A DNA stretch of 48,569 nt from Corallococcus carmarthensis (lineage in GTDB: Bacteria; Myxococcota; Myxococcia; Myxococcales; Myxococcaceae): assembly GCF_003611695.1 (NCBI RefSeq), contig NZ_RAWE01000057.1:1-48569 (forward strand), written 5' to 3'. The notes under the pieces are model-generated. The model searched no databases, was not told where the DNA came from, and saw only the letters and a list, made by a program, of their open reading frames with translations. A program made the translations under genes and the position numbers. Shown here piece after piece: positions 36,403 through 43,771 of this stretch (positions are counted from its first letter, which is position 1; the number at the start of each line of letters is the position of its first letter).

Positions 36403-37545
36403 TCAGCCCAGCGCGCGCACCAGGGGCACGTGGGTGCACAGCGCTTCCACCACGCGCTCCACCTCCGCGCGCGTGGTGGACGGGCCCAGGCTGAAGCGCA
36501 GACTTCCGCGCGCCTGTGCCGGGGTGAGGCCCATGGCGCGCAGCACGTGGGATGGGGACAGCGTGCCGGACGCGCAGGCCGCTCCCGACGAGACGCGGAT
36601 GTCCTCCAGGTCCAGCGCCATTAACAGCGCTTCGCCCTCCACGCCGTCGAAGCGCAGGTTGCTGGTGTTGGGCACCCGGGGCGCGGGGGCTCCGTTCACC
36701 GTCACGCCGGGCAGCCGCTGGAGCACCTGCTGTTCGAAGGCGTCGCGAAGGGCGGCGAGCCTCACGGCGGTGCCGGACTGATCCGCGGTGGCCAGCTCCA
36801 GGGCCAGGGCCAGGGCCTCGGCGTAGGGCACGTTCTGCGTCCCTCCGCGCCGGCCACCTTCCTGGTGCCCGGGCGTCAGCGCCCGCACGTCCACGCCCTT
36901 GCGCACCACGAGCACGCCCACGCCCTGGGGTCCTCCGAACTTGTGCGCGGAGAGGGAGAGGAGATCCGCGTCCACTTCACGCAAGGACAGCGGCACCTTG
37001 CCTGCGGCCTGCACCGCGTCCGTGTGGAAGAGGATGCCGCGCTGACGGCACGCGCGCGCGGCTTCCGCCACCGGCTGCAGCACGCCCGTCTCGTTGTTGG
37101 CCCACATCAGCGAACACAGCGCGGTGTCCGGCGTCAGCGCCTCCAGCACGGCCTCCAGCGGCACGCGGCCGTCGGCAGCGGGGGACAGCCGCACCACCTG
37201 GGCGCCGTCCTTCTCCAGCTGCGTGAGGGCTCCCAGCGCTGACGGGTGCTCCACCGTGGTGGACACCACGCGGCGGCGCTCCTTCACCGGCCGGGCCGCG
37301 TACGCCCCCAGAAGTGCGAGCGCATCCGCCTCGCTGCCGGAGGCGGTGAAGGTGATCTCCTTCGGCTCGCAGCCGAGCACGCGCGCCACCTTCGCTCGCG
37401 CCGCATCCAGCCGGCCCCGGGCCTCGCGCCCTCCGCCGTGCACGCTGGACGCGTTGCCGAAGCCGCCTTCCGTGAAGGCCCGCGCGAGCAGCGCGCCCAC
37501 CTCCGCGCGCACCGGCGCGGCGGCGTTGTGATCCCAGTAGATCAC
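36403..37545 (-). CDS. Cysteine desulfurase (NifS/IscS-like)
   Basis: A 380-residue PLP enzyme that takes sulfur from cysteine for Fe-S clusters or thio-modification. The start MIYWDHNAAAPVRAEV is the family N-terminus, HTDAVQAAGKVPL is the PLP Asp region, and the Schiff-base Lys is in SLSAHKFGGPQGVG (around 202). The active Cys is in SSGAACASGTLSPSH (around 324) on the extended loop, as in class I. The GTG at 37545 overlaps the stop of the DHH gene (GTGA); longer frames run antisense to that gene's reading and are rejected. iscU and other isc genes are absent, so it may serve tRNA thiolation or act as a second desulfurase. Confidence 0.9.
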   Translation of the reverse strand: MIYWDHNAAAPVRAEVGALLARAFTEGGFGNASSVHGGGREARGRLDAARAKVARVLGCEPKEITFTASGSEADALALLGAYAARPVKERRRVVSTTVEHPSALGALTQLEKDGAQVVRLSPAADGRVPLEAVLEALTPDTALCSLMWANNETGVLQPVAEAARACRQRGILFHTDAVQAAGKVPLSLREVDADLLSLSAHKFGGPQGVGVLVVRKGVDVRALTPGHQEGGRRGGTQNVPYAEALALALELATADQSGTAVRLAALRDAFEQQVLQRLPGVTVNGAPAPRVPNTSNLRFDGVEGEALLMALDLEDIRVSSGAACASGTLSPSHVLRAMGLTPAQARGSLRFSLGPSTTRAEVERVVEALCTHVPLVRALG

Positions 37546-38663
37546 GTGTCCTGCGCGGACAGCAGCGACACCGGCCGCTCCTCGGCGACACCGAAGGCAT
37601 CGAGGAAGCGCGACACGACCTCGCGCTTGAGCGCCTTGCGCTTGTTCGCGCTGCCGGACAGGGGCAGCCGCGCGCCCGCCATGCTGCCGTGGCCGCCGGA
37701 CGAACCGCCCAGGTCCTCGCACAGCTCGCGGATGAGGCGGCCCGCGTTCATGCGCCGGTCCTTCACGCGCAGGCTCAGGAAGAGCTGGTTGCGGAACGTC
37801 CCGTACGCCAGGGACCACTTCATCCCTTCCAGGTACATCATCCGCTCGGCGACCTCCGCCACCATGTCCGGGGAGTAGACCTCCTCCAGGTCGGTGATGA
37901 TGGCGGTGCCGTAGACCTTCGCCTTCTCGATGGACGTGTGGAACAGCTGGAAGAAGCGCGCCGGCAGCTCCGGGTGCTCGATCTGTCCCAGCAGATCCTT
38001 GTCACAGCGGGGGAACAGCCACAGGTAGCTGTCCACGTCCGTCTGGGTCGTCTCACGGCCCAGGTCCCGCGTGTCCGCCTTGATGCCGTAGAAGAGCGCG
38101 GTGGCGATCTCCACGGACGGCTCCAGCCGGGCGGCCCGCAGGTACTCCACCAGCATCGTGGAGGTGGCGCCAAAGTCGCCGCCCACATCCGCGAAGGGCG
38201 CCAGCAGGCTCTCCTCGCGCAGCGGGTGGTGGTCCACCACCAGGTCCGCCCGGTAGCGCGCCGGCAGCGAGTGGTTGCGCACCGGCGGCTGCGTGTCCAC
38301 CAGGCCGAAGAGGTCGTACTGGCTGAAGTCGATCTGCGACACGTGCGACACCGGCAGGTGCAGCACGCGCACGAAGGCGACGTTCTCCGCGCGCCCGATG
38401 ATGCCGCCGTAGCCCACCTGGGCTTCGATGCCGGCCTTGCGCTCCAACAGGTGGGCGAGCGACACCGCCGCCGCCATGGAGTCAGGGTCCGGGTTGTCGT
38501 GCGTGAGGATGAGCGCCCGGCGATGGCCCTTGGCCACCTGGAGCAGGCGGCCCAGCTTGTCGGCGGCAGGCAACTTCGCCAACCGCGCTGGCGGAGGCTC
38601 CGTGAGCTCGCTCCCGGCGGGAAGCTGGGCGCGACGGCTTTGGAGGGTCGGGGTCACAGGCAT
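37542..38663 (-). CDS. DHH-family phosphoesterase (NrnA-like)
   Basis: A 373-residue two-domain phosphoesterase of the DHH/DHHA1 family, which includes nanoRNases, pAp phosphatases and c-di-NMP hydrolases. The metal motifs are THDNPDPDSMAAA, FGLVDTQPPV and VVDHHPLREES. The DHHA1 substrate loop is GGSSGGHGSMAGARL. An extra N-terminal segment of about 50 residues is low complexity. The ATG at 38663 is chosen because the segment before it reads as Pro/Gly-rich linker and overlaps a hairpin. It is coupled to the cysteine desulfurase gene by GTGA. Confidence 0.88.
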   Translation of the reverse strand: MPVTPTLQSRRAQLPAGSELTEPPPARLAKLPAADKLGRLLQVAKGHRRALILTHDNPDPDSMAAAVSLAHLLERKAGIEAQVGYGGIIGRAENVAFVRVLHLPVSHVSQIDFSQYDLFGLVDTQPPVRNHSLPARYRADLVVDHHPLREESLLAPFADVGGDFGATSTMLVEYLRAARLEPSVEIATALFYGIKADTRDLGRETTQTDVDSYLWLFPRCDKDLLGQIEHPELPARFFQLFHTSIEKAKVYGTAIITDLEEVYSPDMVAEVAERMMYLEGMKWSLAYGTFRNQLFLSLRVKDRRMNAGRLIRELCEDLGGSSGGHGSMAGARLPLSGSANKRKALKREVVSRFLDAFGVAEERPVSLLSAQDT

Positions 38664-38736
38664 GGGGATTCTTCTTTTACTTCCTCCGGCACGGGGATTC
38701 GAGAAGTCGGATGTTGTCCCCGTAACGTTCCGGAAA

Positions 38737-38753
38737 GGGTGTTTCCAACACCC
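38737..38753 (-). terminator. Possible terminator after the Fic-like gene
   Basis: GGGTGTT (38737-38743) and AACACCC (38747-38753) form a perfect 7-base hairpin with a TCC loop. On the minus strand it is followed by TTTCC. It lies in the 189-base gap between the Fic-like and DHH genes. Confidence 0.4.
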
Positions 38754-38852
38754 CAATGGTGTCGACGTGCCGCGCGTTCTTCATGCCGCGGCGGGGGACG
38801 GGCGGGACGGTTGCCCCCTCGCCAGTCCCCCCATGGCACGCCGCCCCACGCG

Positions 38853-39692
38853 CTACTCCACGGTCTTGTACTTGCGGCCCAGGTCGCGGAAGTACTTCAC
38901 GCCGTTGTCGAGCGAGTTCTCCATCGCGTCCATCAGCACCGTGCGGAAGACGGCCACGGGCGCGCGGAAGGACTCGTAGTAGCGCTGCCGGTCGATGGAG
39001 TGGATGACCGCGGGCATGTAGCCGTTGCGCAGCAGGATGAGGTTGCTGCACATGCGCCCCACCTTCCCGCTGTGCTCGGTGAAGGGGAAGATCTGCAGGA
39101 ACTCGTGCTGCACCACCGCCGCCTGCTTGATGGGGTGGAACTCGCGGAACTCCGCGCTGGCGGTGTGGTCCACCAGCTTCTCCAGCCGGGCCTGGATCTT
39201 CGCGGGCTGGGTGATGTCGTGGAAGTAGGTGCGGTGCAGGGGCATGTCCTTGCGCAGCCCCGCGCGGTCGCGCTCCTTGGCCAGTTCCTTCTCCGTGCGC
39301 TCGCGGCGTTCCATGCGCGCGCGCTCCGCCAGGGCCTCCGGCGTGTTGCCCAGGAAGAGGTCGTGCATCCGCTTGATGGTGGTGAGCGTGAGCGCGGACT
39401 GCTTCTTCGCGCCCGCGGCCTCCTCGCGGATGAAGTCCGCCACGGCCTTGTGGTTGCGGATCTCCAGCACCACCGGGATCATGGAGGCTTCGGCCGCGGT
39501 GCGCTCCGGGAAGAGCGCGGCCATCAGCTCCTGGTGCGTGTACACGACGCCTTCGAGCGCTGCGTCGTGGTAGATCCACGACATCTCGAAGCGGTCGAGG
39601 TACTCACGCGCTGGCGGCTTGCCCTTGTAGATTTCAAGGTACTCGCGCAGCTGCTCGTTCTTCTCGTCGATGTCCTGGTAGCGTTCCTTCAC
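38853..39692 (-). CDS. Fic-domain protein with lost catalytic His (pseudo-Fic)
   Basis: A 279-residue Fic-fold protein; active relatives transfer AMP or other phosphates to target Ser/Thr/Tyr. The N-terminal class II-like inhibitory motif region is SWIYHDAALEG, and the Fic core QHEFLQIFPFTEHSGKVGR ends in SNLILLRNGYMPAVIH, all as in the family. The motif IHPFx(D/E)GNGR has become IFPFTEHSGKVGR: the catalytic His is Phe202 (codon TTC) and the anion-hole GNG is SGKVG. It therefore probably cannot AMPylate in the known way. A long basic helix (RARMERRERTEKELAKERDRAG) is inserted. The start is GTG 39692 with AAGGAG upstream. Confidence 0.82.
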   Translation of the reverse strand: MKERYQDIDEKNEQLREYLEIYKGKPPAREYLDRFEMSWIYHDAALEGVVYTHQELMAALFPERTAAEASMIPVVLEIRNHKAVADFIREEAAGAKKQSALTLTTIKRMHDLFLGNTPEALAERARMERRERTEKELAKERDRAGLRKDMPLHRTYFHDITQPAKIQARLEKLVDHTASAEFREFHPIKQAAVVQHEFLQIFPFTEHSGKVGRMCSNLILLRNGYMPAVIHSIDRQRYYESFRAPVAVFRTVLMDAMENSLDNGVKYFRDLGRKYKTVE

Positions 39693-39813
39693 GGACTGCG
39701 GCTCCTTCTCGCTCCGGCCCGCCCCGGGCGCTGATTCTCAAGAGGCTGCGCCGGGAGGTACAACGGCACGCGGAGTCTAGAAATTCCGCGCGGTTGGAAC
39801 AAATAAAACCCGA

Positions 39814-41151
39814 CTAGAGATTCACCAGGAACACTTCGCAGGCCTGATCGAGCAGGTCTTTTGAAAGGGCTGGCGGGATTTGCCGGTATCGGGCCGCGTC
39901 CCGGATGAGCGACACCAGGTCGCGGGGGTGGCAGGAGCGCATCTCCATGCTGCGCGGCTTGTAGTAGTGCTCCACCAGGTAGGTGATGGCCTGGTCCACG
40001 TAGGGAATGCCCGCCGCCTCGCACACCCGGCGGAAGATCTCCCGGTAGGACTCTTCGTCCGGATTGCCTACTTCAATCTTGTACTTGATGCGCCGGAGGA
40101 AGGCTTCGTCCACCAGCTCCTTGGGGTCCAGGTTGGTGGAGAAGACGAGGAGCTGGTCGAACGGAATCTCGAACTTCTTGCCGGTGTGCAGGGTGAGGAA
40201 GTCCACCCGCTTCTCCAGGGGGACGATCCACCGGTTGAGCAGGTCCGTGGGGTGGACCTTCTGGCGGCCGAAGTCGTCGATGAGGAGCATGCCGCCGTTG
40301 GCCTTCACCTGGAACGGCGCCTCGTAGAAGCGGGTGCTCTCCGAGTAGATGAGGTCCAGCGTCTCCAGCGTCAGCTCGCCGCCCACCACCACGGCGGGGC
40401 GCCGGCAGAGCGACCAGCGCTTGTCCATTTCGAAGGTCTGCCGGCGGCCGCCGGAGTCGCGGCCAATCTCCAGCGGCACGGCCGTGTGGATGATGCTGTC
40501 GAAGACCTTGATGATCTGGTTGTCGATTTCGAGGCAGTGCGGGACGAACACCTCGCCGCCGAACATGTGCGAGATGGCCTCCGCCAGGCTCGTCTTGCCG
40601 TTGCCCGGCGGGCCGTAGAGGAAGAGCGAGCGGCCGGAGTTCACGGCCGGGCCCAGCTTGTCCATCAGCTCCGCGGGGACGGTGAGGTGGCCCAGGGCGG
40701 CGACCAGGTCCTCCTGGCCCACGACGGGCGTCTCCTCCGTCTGGCTGCTGATGAGGGCGTTGTACTGCTCGATGGGGACGGGGGCGGGGCCCACGTAGGT
40801 GGAGCGGGTGAGGGCGTCACGCGCGTACTCGCGGCCCTTCTCCGTGAGGGCGAACTCCACGGACGCGCGGCCAAAGCCCTTGCCGCCGCGCAGGTCCACG
40901 AGCTTCTCCGCGGCGAGGAAGTCCACCACGTGCTCGACGACGCCGGACCAGGGCAGGCACATGCTCTCCGCGATGGCCATGCCCGTGCCGGTGCCCGCGT
41001 AGTACAGGAACTTGAGGCCCAGGTCCGCGAGCAGACCCATCCTCAGTCCCGTGTCCTCCAGCGACTTCGGCTCCGCGGGAGCGATGTCGAGGACGGAGGG
41101 GTTCTCCAGCTTGAACGGATTGTCGTCGTACGCGTGGCCGGCGGGAGGCAT
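39814..41151 (-). CDS. AAA-family ATPase
   Basis: A 445-residue ATPase. The N-terminal 120 residues include a winged-helix-like segment (LTEKGREYARDALTRSTYVGPAPVP). The ATPase core has Walker A GPPGNGKTSLAEA, Walker B MLLIDDFGRQ and sensor 1 LLVFSTNLDP, followed by a helical lid with RRIKYKI (Arg finger region). It belongs to a bacterial AAA group often labelled chaperone-like. The target is unknown. It is in the same direction as ilvE (60 bases upstream) and the Fic-like gene (121 bases downstream). The ATG at 41151 is preceded by an inverted repeat rather than a ribosome site. Confidence 0.82.
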   Translation of the reverse strand: MPPAGHAYDDNPFKLENPSVLDIAPAEPKSLEDTGLRMGLLADLGLKFLYYAGTGTGMAIAESMCLPWSGVVEHVVDFLAAEKLVDLRGGKGFGRASVEFALTEKGREYARDALTRSTYVGPAPVPIEQYNALISSQTEETPVVGQEDLVAALGHLTVPAELMDKLGPAVNSGRSLFLYGPPGNGKTSLAEAISHMFGGEVFVPHCLEIDNQIIKVFDSIIHTAVPLEIGRDSGGRRQTFEMDKRWSLCRRPAVVVGGELTLETLDLIYSESTRFYEAPFQVKANGGMLLIDDFGRQKVHPTDLLNRWIVPLEKRVDFLTLHTGKKFEIPFDQLLVFSTNLDPKELVDEAFLRRIKYKIEVGNPDEESYREIFRRVCEAAGIPYVDQAITYLVEHYYKPRSMEMRSCHPRDLVSLIRDAARYRQIPPALSKDLLDQACEVFLVNL

Positions 41152-41211
41152 CGGGTACGGGTTCTACCCGATTCCCCCGGCCGCCGGGACTTCACGTCCG
41201 CGGACTGTCCG

Positions 41212-42162
41212 TCAAACGTAGGTCAGCCAGTCCGCATAGCGTTCTTCCTGGCCTCGCACGACGCGGAAGTACGTGTCCTGGACGAACCGGCTGATGGGGC
41301 CGGGCTTGCCGTCGCCCACCTGGCGGTTGTCCACCTCGCGCACGGGGGTGATCTCCGCGGCGGTGCCGGTGAAGAAGATCTCGTTGGAGATGTAGAGGGC
41401 GTCACGGGTGAAGGTGACCTCCTCGATGGTGGTGTGCCCGGCGTCGCGCAGCAGCTTCAGCACCGTGTCGCGGGTGATGCCGTCCAGGACGGGGGACGAG
41501 AGGGGCGGCGTCTTGATGATGCCCTTCTTGTTCACCATGAAGATGTTCTCGCCGGAGGCCTCCGCGACGAAGCCGCTGATGTCCAGGAGGATGGCTTCGT
41601 CGTAGCCGGCGAGCACCGCCTCGCGCTTGGCGAGGATGGAGTTGACGTACTGGCCGGTGATCTTCCCGCGCACCATGTTCACGTTCACGTGGTTGCGCGT
41701 GAAGGAGCTGACCTTGGCGCGGATGCCCTCCTTCATGCCCTTGTCGCCCAGGTACGCGCCCCAGTCCCAGGCGGTGATGCCCACGCGGGTGGGGTTCACC
41801 GCGCCCAGGCCCATGGCGCCGTCGCCCATGAAGGCCACCGGACGCAGGTAGGCGCCGTTGGCGAACTGCGCCTTCTGCTTGCGCAGCAGGTCCAGCGTGG
41901 CCTCGACCAGCTCGTCTTCGCTGTAAGGCATCTGCAGCATGATGATGTGCGCGGAGTCGAGCAGGCGGCGGATGTGCTCGCGCAGCCGGAAGACGGCGAG
42001 CCGGCCATCATGGGTCTTGTAGGCGCGGATGCCCTCGAAGACGCCCAGGCCGTAGTGGAGGGCGTGCGTCATCACGTGCACGTTGCCCTCGTCCCATTTC
42101 ATCAGCTTCCCATCGAGCCAGATGTGTTCGGCGCGCAGCACGGAGGATGAGGTCGAGCTCAT
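41212..42162 (-). CDS. ilvE: Branched-chain amino acid aminotransferase
   Basis: A 316-residue fold-type IV PLP aminotransferase for the last step of valine, leucine and isoleucine synthesis and the first step of their breakdown. The N-terminus IWLDGKLMKWDEGNVHVMTHALHYGLGVFEGIR is diagnostic. The PLP Lys is in NSILAKREAVLAGYDEAILLD, and the EXXENIF and TGTAAEITPV motifs are intact. In myxobacteria this step also feeds iso-branched fatty acids. A fair promoter lies 42 bases upstream. Confidence 0.95.
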   Translation of the reverse strand: MSSTSSSVLRAEHIWLDGKLMKWDEGNVHVMTHALHYGLGVFEGIRAYKTHDGRLAVFRLREHIRRLLDSAHIIMLQMPYSEDELVEATLDLLRKQKAQFANGAYLRPVAFMGDGAMGLGAVNPTRVGITAWDWGAYLGDKGMKEGIRAKVSSFTRNHVNVNMVRGKITGQYVNSILAKREAVLAGYDEAILLDISGFVAEASGENIFMVNKKGIIKTPPLSSPVLDGITRDTVLKLLRDAGHTTIEEVTFTRDALYISNEIFFTGTAAEITPVREVDNRQVGDGKPGPISRFVQDTYFRVVRGQEERYADWLTYV

Positions 42163-42204
42163 CGGGAAGGTCCTTGTCGGGCTAGGGGTGGGACGGCTTG
42201 GGGA

Positions 42205-42232
42205 CTTGTATCCAGGGCCACCGGGGACGCAA
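42205..42232 (-). promoter_or_regulatory. Possible sigma-70 promoter of ilvE
   Basis: On the minus strand TTGCGT (42232-42227), a 16-base spacer and TACAAG (42210-42205). It lies in the 124-base gap between ilvE and the MoxR gene, which also lacks a clear terminator. Confidence 0.4.
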
Positions 42233-42286
42233 AGCGTGAAACGCCAACGAACCGCCCAAGAGTCCCCTGGGGCGCGGCGCCCTGCG

Positions 42287-43228
42287 TCAGGCCTGGGCGA
42301 TGGTGGGCAGGTTGGCGCGGGCCTTCTCGATGTCGCCTTCGTATTTGAGGACGAGGTTGAGCGTGGCGGCGACGACGTCCGCGCTGAGCGCTTCGGCGTT
42401 GAGCAGCGCCAGGCTCTGCGCCCAGTCCAGCGTCTCGCTGATGGACGGGGCCTTCTTCAGGTCCAACGCGCGGATGGCGGCCACGGCCTCCACCACCTGC
42501 TCGGCCAGCACCTGGGGAACCTCCGGCAGGCGCGAGCGGACGATCTTCAGCTCGCGCTCGCGGTCCGGGAAGTCGATGTGCAGGTGCAGACAGCGGCGCT
42601 TGAGCGCGTCGGACAGCTCGCGGGCGTTGTTGCTGGTGAGGATGACGCGGGGGATGTGCTTCGCCCGGATGGTGCCCAGCTCCGGCACCGTGACAGCGTT
42701 GTCAGAGAGGACCTCCAGGAGGAAGGCCTCGAACTCCGGATCCGCCTTGTCGATTTCATCCACCAGCAGCAGGGCCGGCGTGGGCGACAGCTGGGCCTGG
42801 AGGATGGGGCGGGGGAGGAGGAAGCGCTCGGAGAAGAACACCGCGTCGCCGGACGCGAGCCGGTCCGCGGCCTCCGCCAGCGTGGACGTGCCCTGGGTCA
42901 GCTCGCCAATCTTGTCCTTGAGCAGCTGGGTGTAGAGCAGCTGCTTGGCGTACTCCCACTCGTAGAGGGCCTTGGCCTCGTCCAGGCCCTCGTAGCACTG
43001 GAGGCGGAGGAAGGTCCGGTCCAGCGCCTGGGCCAGGGCCTTGGCCAGCTCCGTCTTGCCCACGCCGGCCGGGCCTTCCACCAGGATGGGCTTGCCCATG
43101 CGGTCCGCCAGGAACACCGCCGTGGCGATCTCCGGCGAGGACAGGTAGCCCACCGCTTCCAGGCGACGCGCCGCGTCCTCCACGCTGGTGAACGAGCGAA
43201 TCTCCGGAGTCAGTTGAGGGGGGCTCAC
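42287..43228 (-). CDS. MoxR-family AAA ATPase
   Basis: A 313-residue MoxR-type chaperone ATPase. Walker A is GPAGVGKTELAKA, Walker B is LLLVDEIDKADPEFEAFLLEVL, sensor 1 is VILTSNNARELSDALKRRCL, and the helical lid follows. MoxR ATPases usually work with vWA-domain partners to insert cofactors or remodel proteins, but no vWA or DUF58 gene is adjacent here. The start is uncertain: GTG 43228 is chosen, while TTG 43237 or codons further up (frame open to 43369) would add residues that do not look like the family. A palindrome-rich region lies upstream. Confidence 0.85.
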   Translation of the reverse strand: MSPPQLTPEIRSFTSVEDAARRLEAVGYLSSPEIATAVFLADRMGKPILVEGPAGVGKTELAKALAQALDRTFLRLQCYEGLDEAKALYEWEYAKQLLYTQLLKDKIGELTQGTSTLAEAADRLASGDAVFFSERFLLPRPILQAQLSPTPALLLVDEIDKADPEFEAFLLEVLSDNAVTVPELGTIRAKHIPRVILTSNNARELSDALKRRCLHLHIDFPDRERELKIVRSRLPEVPQVLAEQVVEAVAAIRALDLKKAPSISETLDWAQSLALLNAEALSADVVAATLNLVLKYEGDIEKARANLPTIAQA

Positions 43229-43340
43229 GGCCGTCAACTTAACCGACGGTTTCCCGCCGACTGCGGCAAAAATGCCAGGGTTGTGGGGGCGTCGTCCGCA
43301 CTCTTGAGGGCCATGGGAGCTGTAACCCTGCGGAATCAGG

Positions 43341-43380
43341 GTGCGTAAATATTTGCGCACCGTGGGCATGCACCGTGCAT
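43341..43380. promoter_or_regulatory. Two palindromes in the divergent MoxR / membrane-protein control region
   Basis: GTGCGTAAATATTTGCGCAC (43341-43360) is symmetric at 18 of 20 positions, and one more G/C pair extends it on each side. Seven bases on, ATGCAC-C-GTGCAT (43368-43380) is a perfect inverted repeat. GTGCGTA recurs at 43387-43393. An AT core like this stands out in the GC-rich background and suggests dimeric repressor sites. Confidence 0.5.
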
Positions 43381-43419
43381 CGAAGCGTGCGTATCTCAGG
43401 ACGAACGAGGTCGCGGGTC

Positions 43420-43647
43420 ATGTGGGCGTGGATGAAGCTGGCGATGGCGGTGTTGGTGGTGGTGATGCCGGGGGGCTTCCCCCTCGTGCTGGCGTACATC
43501 GCGACGCGGACGTTGCTGGAGCGCTGGCGGCAGGCGCAGGCGCAGGCCCGGGAAGAGGGGCGGCCGGTGTCGGTGGTGCGGGACGTGGTGAGCGAGCTGC
43601 ACTTCCGGGACCTCATCCGTGAGGCGCGGGCGGCCACGGCGCTGTAA
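43420..43647 (+). CDS. Small single-pass membrane protein
   Basis: A 75-residue protein with one N-terminal membrane helix (KLAMAVLVVVMPGGFPLVLAYIA), then a basic, helical cytoplasmic tail (RTLLERWRQAQAQAREEGRPVSVVRDVVSELHFRDLIREAR). The helix is interrupted by MPGGFP. The ATG at 43420 is preferred; GTG 43375 is possible but falls inside the second palindrome. It is divergent from the MoxR gene and shares its control region. Function is unknown. Confidence 0.6.
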   Translation: MWAWMKLAMAVLVVVMPGGFPLVLAYIATRTLLERWRQAQAQAREEGRPVSVVRDVVSELHFRDLIREARAATAL

Positions 43648-43674
43648 CCGGCAGCACCCGTCTTGAGATGGACG

Positions 43675-43710
43675 AAGGGCCCGGCACTCCCTGGGAGTGC
43701 GCGGGCCCTT
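43675..43710. terminator. Strong bidirectional terminator between membrane-protein gene and aglZ
   Basis: AAGGGCCCG (43675-43683) pairs with CGGGCCCTT (43702-43710), and CACTCCC with GGGAGTG inside around a single T. This is a very stable hairpin between two convergent genes, with a GTCGTTT tail on the plus strand. Confidence 0.7.
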
Positions 43711-43771
43711 GTCGTTTCCGGCCGCTTCCTGTGGACGCGCCCTCCCGGTGAGGGGAGGGCGGGGCGCAGGG

